This document shows, piece by piece, positions 25,265 to 32,647 of a stretch of DNA of 32,647 nt (positions are counted from its first letter, which is position 1; the number at the start of each line of letters is the position of its first letter). Under the pieces are notes generated by a model. The model was given only the letters and a program-made list of their open reading frames with translations, was not told where the DNA came from and ran no database searches. Position numbers and translations under genes: made by a program. The stretch spans positions 1-32,647 of the forward strand of contig PBVL01000011.1 in NCBI GenBank assembly GCA_002728675.1. Direction: 5' to 3'. This DNA is from Gammaproteobacteria bacterium (GTDB taxonomy: Bacteria; Pseudomonadota; Gammaproteobacteria; Pseudomonadales; Azotimanducaceae).

Positions 25265-26692
25265 TCAATCCTCTTTCTGAGCGCCTTCGCCACCGTCGCC
25301 AGGGGCGCTGTCGCCCTCATCGACGGCCGGAGCGTCCTCATCTGCAGCCGCCGCATCTGCCTCGGCATCGTCCGCCTCGTCGATCGGCTCAGGCGCGGGC
25401 GGCTTCGTCGCCTCCTCGTAGGACATCGGTACGTCAACGACAGTTGCGGCCGCCATGACATGGTCGACAACCTGCTGTTCGAGCACCATGTTTTCGATCT
25501 GCGCCATCTGCTGTGCATTCTGATAGTAGAAGCTGACGATCGCTTCCGGGTTCTCGTAGGAGGAAGCCATGTCTTCCACGGTGCGCCGGACCTCTTCGTC
25601 GTCCACCGACAGTTCCGCCTGCTCGACGATCGCCTTCACGATGAGCCCGAGCGTGACACGTTTGGTCGCCTGCTGCTCGAACATCTCGGCTGGCAGCACA
25701 GACGGGTCGATCTGCTGATTGCCACCGAAGCGCTGCGCCATATCCGCACGCATATGATCAATCTCTCCGTTCACGAGCGCTTTGGGCACGACAACCTCCG
25801 TCGTCGACTCGAGGCCGTCCATGACCTGCTGCTTCACCCGGTTCTTGATCGCGCCATCCAGTTCTTTCTGCATGTTGCCACGGACTTCCTCACGGAATGC
25901 CGCTTCGCCGCCTTCGGTCACGCCGAATTCCTGGAAGAACGCGTCGTCGAGTTCCGGAAGCTTCGCCTCGGAGATCGAATTGACCTTGACCTCGAAGGTC
26001 GCCGGCTTACCTTTCAGGTCGTCGACGTGATAGGTGTCCGGAAACGTCAGCTCAAGACTCGGCGTGTCGCCCGCCGAACACCCCGTGAGCCCTTCCTCGA
26101 ATCCCGGGATCATGCTGCCGGAACCGATCTGGACATCGGCCCCTTCCGCGGTCCCGCCTTCGAACGCCTCACCGTCGATGACGCCGCGGAAATCGATGTT
26201 GACCCTATCGCCCTCAGCCGCCGCACGCTCGACGGGCTCGTACACAGTACGCTGCTCACGGAGACTCTGGATCATCTGTTCGAGATCCGCATCTTCGATC
26301 GAAGCGGTGGGCCTCTCGATGGTGATGCTGTCGAATCCACCCGGGGTCAGTTCGGGGAACACTTCGAAGCAGGCAGTGAATTCAAGGTCTGCCCCCGCGG
26401 CCAGGGTGACCTCTTCGATCGTCGGGGAACCGGCGGGTTCCACCGAATTTTCCTGCACTGCCGTCAGGAAACTCTCGTTCATGAGTTCGCCGCCTACCTC
26501 CTGCCGGATCCCCTCGCCAAAACGGCGGCGGATTTCCCGCATGGGGACCTTGCCCGGGCGGAAGCCGTTCAGACGAACCTGGGAGGCTGCCTCGCGGAGT
26601 TTTTCCTCGACACCCTGTTCCAGCCTTTCGGCGGGAACCACGATCCTAAGTTTGCGGTCGAGTCCTTCGAGCGTTTCAAGAGTTGCTTGCAT
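25265..26692 (-). CDS. tig: Trigger factor, ribosome-bound chaperone
   Basis: Trigger factor docks at the ribosome exit tunnel and shelters emerging chains. It also has prolyl isomerase activity. The ribosome-binding domain carries the signature GFRPGKVP near residue 45. The FKBP-type isomerase domain is at about 155-240 (GDRVNIDFRGVIDGEAFEGG and IGSGSMIPGFEEGLTG). The helical arm domain follows. At 475 residues it is about 40 longer than E. coli Tig (432). The extra length is an acidic, Ala-rich tail from about residue 430, with long runs of Asp, Glu, Ala and Pro. It lies 150 bases after tRNA-Leu and is followed by clpP. Confidence 0.96.
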   Translation of the reverse strand: MQATLETLEGLDRKLRIVVPAERLEQGVEEKLREAASQVRLNGFRPGKVPMREIRRRFGEGIRQEVGGELMNESFLTAVQENSVEPAGSPTIEEVTLAAGADLEFTACFEVFPELTPGGFDSITIERPTASIEDADLEQMIQSLREQRTVYEPVERAAAEGDRVNIDFRGVIDGEAFEGGTAEGADVQIGSGSMIPGFEEGLTGCSAGDTPSLELTFPDTYHVDDLKGKPATFEVKVNSISEAKLPELDDAFFQEFGVTEGGEAAFREEVRGNMQKELDGAIKNRVKQQVMDGLESTTEVVVPKALVNGEIDHMRADMAQRFGGNQQIDPSVLPAEMFEQQATKRVTLGLIVKAIVEQAELSVDDEEVRRTVEDMASSYENPEAIVSFYYQNAQQMAQIENMVLEQQVVDHVMAAATVVDVPMSYEEATKPPAPEPIDEADDAEADAAAADEDAPAVDEGDSAPGDGGEGAQKED

Positions 26693-26755
26693 GATGGGCG
26701 GTGTCTGGTTCGTTGTGTTTCGCGCCGCGGAGCGTTCACCACGGCGCAGGTCGTC

Positions 26756-26800
26756 GTTGTTGAGTGGTCAGTTGTTGAGTGGTCAGTTGTTGAATGGTCA
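26756..26800. repeat. Three tandem copies of a 15-bp repeat upstream of tig
   Basis: GTTGTTGAGTGGTCA occurs at 26756-26770 and 26771-26785, and with one change (GAATGG) at 26786-26800. The array lies between tRNA-Leu and the tig start, so it is in the tig leader or promoter region. Since 15 is a multiple of three and no gene covers it, copy number could vary without breaking a frame. It is not CRISPR-like, because there are no spacers. Confidence 0.9.
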
Positions 26801-26842
26801 ATCGTCCCGCAACACGCCGGCACACCGGCAGGATGCGGGCAA

Positions 26843-26927
26843 TGGTGCGAAAGGAGAGACTCGAACTCTCACATCTTTCGATACTAGAACCTAAATCTAG
26901 CGCGTCTACCAATTCCGCCACTTTCGC
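26843..26927 (-). tRNA. tRNA-Leu (anticodon UAG)
   Basis: The 85-base gene includes the encoded CCA (complement of 26843-26845). The acceptor arms GCGAAAG and CTTTCGC pair perfectly. The anticodon loop TTTAGGT sits on the stem CTAGA/TCTAG, giving TAG for CUN codons. The long variable arm typical of tRNA-Leu is present (TATCGAAAGATGT). It has its own promoter about 120 bases upstream and lies directly before tig. Confidence 0.97.
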
Positions 26928-27468
26928 ATGACCCTTCGCATCCGCATCGACTGCCCGATCCGTCCGGGCACCGCGAAAAGTCCATCTGGACGTCTGCGGC
27001 CCTTTTGAAATCAACAACTTACTGAGCAGAACACGGGTACCGAAAGGGCGCGAATTATAAGGAGATTCGGCAGGATCGACAAGCGTGTCCGTGAGATTCG
27101 GGACCGCGCACCGACCTGGCGCAGCGAAGCTGTCCACGTCACGCGTACCAGGCTGCCGGGCGACCTTGTGTGATGGAGGGGAACATTGGCAACCCTGCTC
27201 GGTTCAGCCCCCCATTTTCCTGTACGTTTATCCCGGTGTCGCGCTCGACCACTGCGTGGATGTGCCCGGGTTCGGGCGGCCACCTCTCCGGGGTGACCCG
27301 CCCGCCGTCGACGATGCCATCCGCCCGCAGAGCGGACCCTCTAAGGGAACCGGGAGTTCGCGATTCAAGATGCCGACGGGCACCTACCGGCGTTTGCTTC
27401 AGACCTGCCCTGACGGGAAGACGCCCAGCCGTTCAAGGCACAGGCGACTCGCGTCGATGAGGGGAAGT
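26928..27468. other. 541-bp gene-free spacer splitting the tRNA cluster
   Basis: Between tRNA-His and tRNA-Leu I find no convincing gene. Open frames here on both strands are Arg/Pro/Ser-rich with no known motif, and several run into the tRNA genes. The only clear content is the tRNA-Leu promoter at 27054-27082 and the roughly 120-base leader after it. The rest (27083-27468) shows only short GC-rich inverted repeats. An unannotated small RNA is possible but unsupported. Confidence 0.6.
27054..27082 (-). promoter_or_regulatory. Promoter of tRNA-Leu
   Basis: On the minus strand TTGTCG (27082-27077) is followed after exactly 17 bases by a perfect TATAAT (27059-27054). The bases after the -10 are TCGCGCCC, a GC-rich discriminator as found at stable-RNA promoters under stringent control. 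The start point would be about 120 bases before the tRNA. Confidence 0.8.
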
Positions 27469-27545
27469 TGGGGTGGACGACGGGGGTTGAACCCGCGACC
27501 ACTGGAATCACAATCCAGGGCTCTACCAACTGAGCTACGTCCACC
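27469..27545 (-). tRNA. tRNA-His (anticodon GUG)
   Basis: The 77-base gene includes the extra 5' G (-1) special to tRNA-His and an encoded CCCA end. Acceptor strands GTGGACG and CGTCCAC pair fully. The anticodon loop TTGTGAT on the stem CTGGA/TCCAG gives GTG. The T arm GCGGGTTCAACCCCCGT and the D arm AGCTCAGTTGGTAGAGC are standard. It lies 23 bases downstream of tRNA-Arg. Confidence 0.98.
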
Positions 27546-27568
27546 ATTGTTGCCTCGCCGGTCGCGAC

Positions 27569-27645
27569 TGGCGCGCCCGGCAGGACTTGAACCTGCAACC
27601 CTCGGCTTAGAAGGCCGATGCTCTATCCGGTTGAGCTACGGGCGC
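27569..27645 (-). tRNA. tRNA-Arg (anticodon UCU)
   Basis: The 77-base gene has paired acceptor strands GCGCCCG and CGGGCGC, discriminator G and encoded CCA. The anticodon loop CTTCTAA on the stem TCGGC/GCCGA gives TCT, which reads AGA/AGG. These codons are rare in a GC-rich genome such as this. It lies 45 bases downstream of tRNA-Pro. Confidence 0.97.
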
Positions 27646-27690
27646 ATGGCTGAGTTCGCCGTCCCGAACCGGAGTCCCGGACGCCGCAAG

Positions 27691-27767
27691 TGGTCGGGGT
27701 AGAGAGATTCGAACTCCCGACATCCTGCTCCCAAAGCAGGCGCGCTACCAGACTGCGCTATACCCCG
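27691..27767 (-). tRNA. tRNA-Pro (anticodon UGG)
   Basis: The 77-base gene has paired acceptor strands CGGGGTA and TACCCCG, discriminator A and encoded CCA. The anticodon loop TTTGGGA on the stem CTGC/GCAG gives TGG, which reads CCN codons. It is the first gene of the Pro-Arg-His group, about 60 bases after a strong promoter. Confidence 0.98.
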
Positions 27768-27832
27768 CCAACCTCGGATCGTCTGCCAGTCGGTCAGAGG
27801 ACCTGGCCCGACACACGCCCCGAAGGCCGCGG

Positions 27833-27861
27833 ATTTTACTGAGGGGTCCGGACACCGTCAA
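27833..27861 (-). promoter_or_regulatory. Promoter of the tRNA-Pro, tRNA-Arg, tRNA-His group
   Basis: On the minus strand TTGACG (27861-27856) is followed after exactly 17 bases by TAAAAT (27838-27833). Each hexamer matches consensus at five of six positions. The discriminator CCGCGGCC is pure G+C, the usual mark of stringent control. The promoter lies back to back with lpxH. Confidence 0.8.
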
Positions 27862-27952
27862 CGAATTGCGACGAGCGGCCACAAGGCGCCCGATCGCGCG
27901 CATGGTTAGAATCACCGCGCGAGCCAACCACCAGACATCCCCGGAGCGCCGA

Positions 27953-28672
27953 ATGCGCAGCCTCTTCATTTCCGATCTCCATCTCGATGCCGAACGCCCT
28001 CATGTGGTCGGGGCGTTCGAGCGCTATCTCGCGACCGAAGCACGGGAGGCAGACGCACTCTACGTGCTGGGCGACCTGTTCGAGGTCTGGTTGGGTGATG
28101 ACCACGCCACTCCATTCAACGACCGCGTGAAGCGCGCCCTCGCGGACGTCCCGTGTCGCAAGTACCTGATGCACGGCAATCGCGACTTCCTCATGGGTCC
28201 CGCGTTCTGCACGGACACGTCCATGGAACTGCTCGACGATCCGACCCCTGTCGACCTGGACGGCAACACGTGGCTGCTGCTCCACGGCGACACTTTGTGC
28301 ACCCGAGATACCGCATATCTCGCCGCGCGCGAGCAGTTGCGGAATCCCGCGTTCCAGGCAGATTTCCTGGGTCGCTCGCTCCCGGAACGAGCCGCTTTCG
28401 CAGCCTCGCTACGGGCCGAAAGCCAAGCGCACACGAGTTCAACGGAGATGGACATCATGGACGTGACACCCGAGGAGGTGACGCGGGTACTCGCGGAGTC
28501 CGGACTGACCCGCATGATCCATGGCCACACACACCGCCCGGCGGTCCACGACGTTGCGATGCCCGACGTTTCTGATGCAACCCGAATCGTGCTGGGCGAC
28601 TGGGACGCGACAGGCTGGGCGCTCGACGTTGTCGACGGTACGCCCACACTCGGGTCGTTCGCAATTACGTGA
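27953..28672 (+). CDS. lpxH: UDP-2,3-diacylglucosamine diphosphatase LpxH
   Basis: LpxH cleaves UDP-2,3-diacylglucosamine to lipid X, a middle step of lipid A synthesis at the inner membrane. The 239-residue product matches the E. coli length (240). All calcineurin-type metal motifs are present: FISDLHL (residues 5-11), GDLFEVWLGDD, MHGNRDFLMG, LLHGDTLCT and IHGHTHRP. ATG 27953 has GGAG eight bases upstream. An in-frame opening 29 codons earlier runs back toward the tRNA promoter. A TAGAAT element (27907-27912) may be the -10. Its 3' end overlaps the convergent miaE by eight bases. Confidence 0.96.
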   Translation: MRSLFISDLHLDAERPHVVGAFERYLATEAREADALYVLGDLFEVWLGDDHATPFNDRVKRALADVPCRKYLMHGNRDFLMGPAFCTDTSMELLDDPTPVDLDGNTWLLLHGDTLCTRDTAYLAAREQLRNPAFQADFLGRSLPERAAFAASLRAESQAHTSSTEMDIMDVTPEEVTRVLAESGLTRMIHGHTHRPAVHDVAMPDVSDATRIVLGDWDATGWALDVVDGTPTLGSFAIT

Positions 28673-29303
28673 CCGCAGCGTCCCGTTCCACCGGAGGACC
28701 GCTGTGGAACCCGAACGCGGCGTCGGGTTCGGTGATGAGTCTCGCGTCAATCTCCAGGAACGTCGCAATCCGCTCCTCGATATCGGTCCCTGCGGCGAGT
28801 TCATGCGCCAGCGCGAGGTACACCTCGAAGTGCCTCGCCTCGGACTCCGCCAGTCCCGCATAGAACCTCTGCAAATCGGAATCCAGCACGGGCAACAGAA
28901 CCTCGAAGCGCTCGCAACTGCGAGCCTCAACCACCGCGCCGACGATGAGCAGATCGATCAGACGCGCCGGTTCGTGCGTCCGAACCGCATCCCGGAGGCC
29001 ACCAGCGTAACGGGCCGCTGGCACGTTGGTGTAGTCGATCCCGCGCTCGCGCAGGACACCTGCGACCTGTTCGAAATGCCGTAATTCTTCCCTTGCGAGT
29101 CTGGAGAGCCGCATCAGCAGCCCGTGATGCGCGGTGTAACGGAACATGAGGTTGAGCGCGGTCCCGGCCGCCTTCTTTTCGCAGTTCGCGTGATCGATCA
29201 GCAATTCCGGAATCCGCGCACGCGCCGCCTCGACCCAGCTTGCGGGCGTTGCGGCGCGGAGAAACCTACTTGCTGCCGAGACCCGCGCGGAACCTGTCTC
29301 CAT
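28665..29303 (-). CDS. miaE: tRNA-(ms[2]io[6]A)-hydroxylase MiaE
   Basis: MiaE is a di-iron oxygenase that hydroxylates the isopentenyl group of ms2i6A37 in tRNAs reading UNN codons, using O2. The 212-residue product has a four-helix ferritin-like pattern. Iron ligands are visible in HANCEKKAAGTALNLM, in the REELRHFEQV E-x2-H pair, in VEARSCERFEVL, and in a second E-x2-H pair in ESEARHFEVY. ATG 29303 fits the family length. The frame opens 30 codons earlier in Arg/Gly-rich sequence that is unlikely to be coding. It diverges from acnB and overlaps the end of lpxH by eight bases. The miaA and miaB genes it depends on are not in this window. Confidence 0.93.
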   Translation of the reverse strand: METGSARVSAASRFLRAATPASWVEAARARIPELLIDHANCEKKAAGTALNLMFRYTAHHGLLMRLSRLAREELRHFEQVAGVLRERGIDYTNVPAARYAGGLRDAVRTHEPARLIDLLIVGAVVEARSCERFEVLLPVLDSDLQRFYAGLAESEARHFEVYLALAHELAAGTDIEERIATFLEIDARLITEPDAAFGFHSGPPVERDAAVT

Positions 29304-29304
29304 C

Positions 29305-29333
29305 TTAACTTTGCACCCCCCATCCGGTAGACT
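29305..29333 (+). promoter_or_regulatory. Possible acnB promoter
   Basis: TTAACT (29305-29310) is followed after 17 bases by TAGACT (29328-29333), each matching consensus at about four of six positions. A start near 29340 would give a leader of about 190 bases before the acnB GTG. It begins immediately beside the divergent miaE start. Confidence 0.4.
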
Positions 29334-29413
29334 TCGCCGTCCCGGGCGGTCCCGGCCAAACCGGCTGTAACCGTCCCGGAACGCGCGCTCCAACGCGCCT
29401 GCGCTCGCTCGGC

Positions 29414-29444
29414 AGTGCGACGCACTCCCCGCCGCAGTGGCGGG
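29414..29444 (+). promoter_or_regulatory. Two adjacent hairpins in the acnB leader
   Basis: AGTGCG-A-CGCACT (29414-29426) is followed one base later by CCCGCC-GCAGT-GGCGGG (29428-29444). The second is a solid six-pair stem with a five-base loop. No T run follows, so they are not terminators. They lie about 85 bases before the acnB start and could be an RNA control element. Confidence 0.45.
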
Positions 29445-29527
29445 CCGGAATCACGCCCGAGGTCACCCCAGAGCGCCAGTCGCGGGGGCCGGACCCGGGC
29501 CCCCTGAACAACGAAGAGGACTTTATT

Positions 29528-32104
29528 GTGCTTGAAGCCTACAGACAACACGTCGCCGAACGAGAAGCCGAGGGCGTCGTGCCCAAGCCACTATCGGCCG
29601 AACAGGTGACCGATCTGATTGAGCTGATCAAGCAGCCTCCCGCAGGCGAGGAAGACTTCATCCTCGATCTGCTGACCAATCGGGTACCTGCCGGTGTCGA
29701 CGACGCTGCCTACGTGAAAGCCGCATTCCTCAGCGCAGTCGCCCGCGGTGAAGCCACATCGCCCATCATCGATGCGGCACGCGCCACGGAACTGCTCGGA
29801 ACGATGCTGGGTGGCTACAACGTGGAATCCCTCGTTGCGCTCCTGGACGACGCCGCACTGGCTCCGGTCGCAGCGGCGGGGCTGTCGAAGACGCTGCTCA
29901 TGTTCGACGCATTCCACGACGTCGCGGCAAAGAAGGATGACAACGCGCATGCGATGGCGGTCCTGCAGTCGTGGGCAGACGCCGAGTGGTTCACAAGTCG
30001 GCCCGACGTACCGGAGGCCATCACCGTCACGGTCTTCAAGGTCGACGGCGAGACCAATACGGACGATCTTTCTCCCGCGGGCGACGCGTGGAGCCGGCCG
30101 GACATTCCCCTGCACGCCCAGGCCATGCTCATCAAGCGCATGGACACGCCACTCGAAACCGTCGCCGAACTCAAGCAGAAAGGACACCCGCTCGCCTATG
30201 TCGGGGACGTCGTCGGCACCGGTTCGTCACGGAAGTCAGCAACCAACTCGGTCTTGTGGCACATGGGGGACGACATCCCCTTCATTCCGAACAAGCGGGA
30301 TGGTGGCGTGTGCCTCGGCGGCAAGATCGCGCCCATATTCTTCAACACGATGGAAGATGCCGGCGCGCTGCCGATCGAATGTGACGTCAGCATGATGAAC
30401 ATGGGTGACGTGATCACGATCAGGCCCTACGAGGGTCGGATCCTGAATGAAGCCGGAGACACCATCAGCGAATTCTCGCTGTCGACCGACGTTCTGCTCG
30501 ACGAAGTTCGTGCCGGGGGGCGGATTCCGCTGATCATTGGCCGCGGCCTCACCGACAACGCGCGTACGGCGCTGGGCCTCGGGCCTTCCGACGTGTTCCG
30601 CCGCCCCATCGCGGAGTCGGACAGCGGCAAAGGGTTCACTCTTGCGCAGAAGATGGTTGGCAAGGCGTGCGGCGTCGCCGGCGTTCGGCCCAACACCTAC
30701 TGTGAGCCCATTATGACGACCGTTGGGTCGCAGGACACCACCGGTCCCATGACACGCGATGAGTTGAAGGAACTTGCCTGTCTCGGCTTCCAGGCGGATC
30801 TCGTCATGCAGTCGTTCTGCCATACGGCCGCCTATCCCAAGCCGGTCGACATCGAAACCCAGCATACCCTGCCGGATTTCATCCAGACCCGCGGCGGCGT
30901 TGCACTACGACCGGGCGACGGAATCATTCACTCCTGGCTGAACCGGATGCTGCTCCCGGACACCGTTGGCACCGGGGGCGATTCGCACACCCGCTTCCCG
31001 CTTGGCATCAGCTTTCCTGCGGGCTCCGGACTCGTTGCGTTCGGGGCCGCACTGGGTGCCATGCCGCTCAACATGCCCGAATCGGTTCTGGTGCGTTTCA
31101 GCGGTGACATTCAGCCCGGAATCACGTTGCGGGATCTCGTGAACGCCATCCCGTATGCGGCAATTCAGCGCGGGCTCCTGACGGTCGAGAAAGAAGGAAA
31201 GAAGAACGTCTTCTCCGGCCGGATTCTCGAGATCGAAGGCCTGCCCGACCTCAAGGTAGAACAGGCGTTCGAGATTTCCGATGCCTCTGCCGAGCGTTCC
31301 GCAGGCGGCTGCACCATCAAGCTCGGGAAGGAGCCGATCATCGAGTACATCTCATCGAACGTGACCCTGTTGAAGTGGATGATCAGCGAAGGTTACGGCG
31401 ATCCCAGGACGCTCGCGCGCCGGATCGCCAAGATGGAAGCCTGGCTCGAGGACCCCGTCCTCATGGAAGCCGATGCGGGCGCCGAGTATTTCGAGGTCAT
31501 CGAGATCGATCTCAACGAGATCAAGGAACCGCTGCTCGCGTGTCCCAACGATCCGGACGACGTCAAACCGCTGTCGGAGGTTGCGGGCGATAGAATAGAC
31601 GAAGTCTTCATCGGTTCGTGCATGACCAACATCGGCCACTTCCGCGCGGCCGCGCAGTTGCTCGAAAAGGTGAACTCAATCCCGACCCGCCTGTGGGTCT
31701 CACCACCGACGAAGATGGACGAACACCAGCTTCGCGAGGAAGGTGTCTACAACACGTTTGCACAGGCCGGAGCGCGTACCGAGATGCCAGGCTGCTCGCT
31801 CTGCATGGGCAATCAGGCACGTGTCGCAGCAAATTCCACCGTCGTCTCGACGTCAACCAGAAACTTCCCCAACCGGTTGGGGGACGGCGCCGATGTCTAT
31901 CTTGCATCAGCCGAACTCGCCGCGGTTGCGGCGGTACTAGGCCGGCTCCCGGAGGTCGACGAGTACCTCGAGCACATGAGCGAGATCAACACGCTGGGTG
32001 AAGAGATCTACCGGTACCTCAATTTCCATGAGATCGAGTCCTTCATGGAAGCTGCATCGGGGGCCACGATCCCAGCGGTGAACATTCAAGAAGTGTCGGC
32101 CTGA
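29528..32104 (+). CDS. acnB: Aconitate hydratase B
   Basis: AcnB interconverts citrate and isocitrate in the TCA cycle with a [4Fe-4S] cluster. Without the cluster it can bind mRNA. The 858-residue product matches E. coli AcnB (865) along its whole length, including the N-terminal HEAT-like domain ([20 protein letters not shown]). Cluster ligands are C698 ([10 protein letters not shown]), C756 and C759 ([12 protein letters not shown]). Other conserved blocks are [27 protein letters not shown] and [14 protein letters not shown]. The start is GTG at 29528 with AAGAGGA eight bases upstream, confirmed by the alignment of the N terminus with E. coli. It has a long GC-rich leader with hairpins. Confidence 0.98.
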   Translation: MLEAYRQHVAEREAEGVVPKPLSAEQVTDLIELIKQPPAGEEDFILDLLTNRVPAGVDDAAYVKAAFLSAVARGEATSPIIDAARATELLGTMLGGYNVESLVALLDDAALAPVAAAGLSKTLLMFDAFHDVAAKKDDNAHAMAVLQSWADAEWFTSRPDVPEAITVTVFKVDGETNTDDLSPAGDAWSRPDIPLHAQAMLIKRMDTPLETVAELKQKGHPLAYVGDVVGTGSSRKSATNSVLWHMGDDIPFIPNKRDGGVCLGGKIAPIFFNTMEDAGALPIECDVSMMNMGDVITIRPYEGRILNEAGDTISEFSLSTDVLLDEVRAGGRIPLIIGRGLTDNARTALGLGPSDVFRRPIAESDSGKGFTLAQKMVGKACGVAGVRPNTYCEPIMTTVGSQDTTGPMTRDELKELACLGFQADLVMQSFCHTAAYPKPVDIETQHTLPDFIQTRGGVALRPGDGIIHSWLNRMLLPDTVGTGGDSHTRFPLGISFPAGSGLVAFGAALGAMPLNMPESVLVRFSGDIQPGITLRDLVNAIPYAAIQRGLLTVEKEGKKNVFSGRILEIEGLPDLKVEQAFEISDASAERSAGGCTIKLGKEPIIEYISSNVTLLKWMISEGYGDPRTLARRIAKMEAWLEDPVLMEADAGAEYFEVIEIDLNEIKEPLLACPNDPDDVKPLSEVAGDRIDEVFIGSCMTNIGHFRAAAQLLEKVNSIPTRLWVSPPTKMDEHQLREEGVYNTFAQAGARTEMPGCSLCMGNQARVAANSTVVSTSTRNFPNRLGDGADVYLASAELAAVAAVLGRLPEVDEYLEHMSEINTLGEEIYRYLNFHEIESFMEAASGATIPAVNIQEVSA

Positions 32105-32120
32105 TCAGGGCACGCGTGTG

Positions 32121-32139
32121 GGCCGGCCCGGTGCCGGCC
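32121..32139 (+). terminator. GC hairpin after acnB
   Basis: GGCCGG (32121-32126) pairs with CCGGCC (32134-32139) around a seven-base loop, 17 bases after the acnB stop. There is no T run, so it is at best a weak terminator or a 3'-end protecting stem. Confidence 0.35.
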
Positions 32140-32150
32140 ATCTCGCTCCG

Positions 32151-32563
32151 CTAACTCGCGATCGCACGCAATCTGAAAGCTTTCACGGCGTCAGCAAGCG
32201 CCGGGAACGCGTCTTCGCCCGCGTAATTCACGGCGATGTATGCTGAGGTCACAGCTGTGACCGGCGTCGCGAGATCGGGGCGAGCTTCTGCAACGCGCGA
32301 GGCAAAGTCGACCGGACCATCACCGGCCGCCCGCGTGATCCCCAGTCGCGCGAGTGCCTCTGACAGTAGGACAGACCCAAGACGCTCGCCAGGGCCTGGG
32401 CCAGCGTCATCTTGCCTATATCGGGCAGGTCTTCGATGAGCGAATGACCCCGCGTCAGCAGGTACGTCAGCGCCAGCCGTATGTGGTGCTCCTTGCCCAG
32501 CAGAAACCGCCCTACCTCGCCACGGCGTTTTCGGCTACCTCGGGCATTTCTCATCCTGCTCAT
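32151..32563 (-). pseudogene. Deletion relic: MoxR ATPase start joined to TgpA transglutaminase end
   Basis: Two gene remnants abut on the minus strand. From about 32520 to 32366 the frame reads [40 protein letters not shown] and VLGLSY, which is the N-terminal part of a MoxR AAA+ ATPase. Its Walker A, normally GVGKTT after DLP, is damaged to DIGKMT. From about 32360 to the TAG at 32151, in another frame, it reads [20 protein letters not shown], then [10 protein letters not shown] and ALADAVKAFR. This resembles the C-terminal DUF4129-like end of TgpA transglutaminases. The usual operon order is moxR, DUF58 gene, tgpA, so one internal deletion between the first and last genes, plus later decay, explains the relic. 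A functional product is unlikely. Confidence 0.75.
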
Positions 32564-32598
32564 GTCCGTCTTGCGCGTCTCCGTACTGTAGTGTAGCG

Positions 32599-32647
32599 CT
32601 AGATAGCGGCCTCCTTGGGAGCCTCTTCGGACGGGGCATCTGACCCA
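32599..32647 (-). CDS. Possible 3' end of a minus-strand gene entering from the window edge
   Basis: One minus-strand frame reads [15 protein letters not shown] and then TAG (32601-32599). An acidic, Ala/Pro-rich C-terminal tail is a common protein ending, and the position upstream of the moxR relic is reasonable. Only 15 codons are in the window, so this is a weak call. Nothing else is recognised between 32564 and 32647. Confidence 0.25.
   Translation of the reverse strand, partial: GSDAPSEEAPKEAAI

Noticed and set aside
26756-26800. CRISPR array
   Set aside because: The repeats are directly adjacent, 15 bp long and without spacers, and no cas gene is present.
24725-26887. 720-codon plus-strand ORF
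   Set aside because: It is the antisense shadow of clpP and tig, which match their families from end to end. It is His/Arg/Leu-rich with no known domain and even runs into the tRNA-Leu gene.
27085-27702. 205-codon plus-strand ORF over the tRNA cluster
   Set aside because: It crosses tRNA-His and tRNA-Arg on the opposite strand. Its tail is the kind of peptide produced by reading through tRNA genes.

Overview
The window is about 32.6 kb of GC-rich chromosomal DNA carrying almost only core genes. The gene content and order point to a gammaproteobacterium. On the minus strand the order of transcription is tRNA-Pro, tRNA-Arg, tRNA-His, tRNA-Leu, tig, clpP, clpX, lon, hupB, ppiD, a block typical of that class. 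AcnB, MetH, SohB, NfuA, LpxH, MiaE and MltD are all of the gammaproteobacterial type. I see no integrase, transposase, CRISPR array or plasmid gene. The species cannot be named from the sequence.

Layout. 1-1.1 kb: a minus-strand HAD phosphatase joined to a UbiA-like membrane domain that looks cut short. 1.1-2.4 kb: a DAHP synthase gene preceded by a short leader peptide rich in Trp, Tyr and Phe codons and a strong intrinsic terminator, which together look like a transcription attenuator. 2.4-7.0 kb: nfuA (minus), metH (plus) and a tiny membrane-protein ORF (minus). 7.1-9.4 kb: cysI and its DUF934 partner. 9.5-10.7 kb: a CPA2 cation/proton antiporter. 10.7-13.8 kb: acuI and sohB (translationally coupled), then nudC. 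13.9-15.9 kb: a YafS-like methyltransferase, rnhA and dnaQ in overlapping order. 15.9-17.7 kb: mltD with three LysM repeats. 17.7-26.7 kb: the proteostasis block ppiD, hupB, lon, clpX, clpP and tig. 26.8-27.8 kb: four tRNA genes. 27.9-29.3 kb: lpxH and miaE, convergent and overlapping. 29.5-32.1 kb: acnB. 32.15-32.56 kb: a decayed minus-strand relic in which the start of a MoxR ATPase gene is followed directly by the end of a TgpA-type transglutaminase gene.

How the genes work together. Tig folds nascent chains. ClpXP and Lon degrade damaged or regulatory proteins. PpiD assists proteins leaving the Sec channel. A sigma-32-like promoter sequence precedes clpX. Strong promoters with GC-rich start regions precede tRNA-Pro and tRNA-Leu, and another strong promoter precedes hupB. 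Sulfur and one-carbon metabolism are served by cysI, its DUF934 partner and metH, and Fe-S maturation by nfuA, whose likely clients include AcnB.

The most interesting points are the mixed aromatic attenuator of DAHP synthase, the collapsed moxR-tgpA cassette, the truncated HAD-UbiA fusion, the separate promoter and 541-bp spacer before tRNA-Leu, and a 15-bp triplicate repeat in front of tig. I found no evidence for a wholly new multi-gene system.
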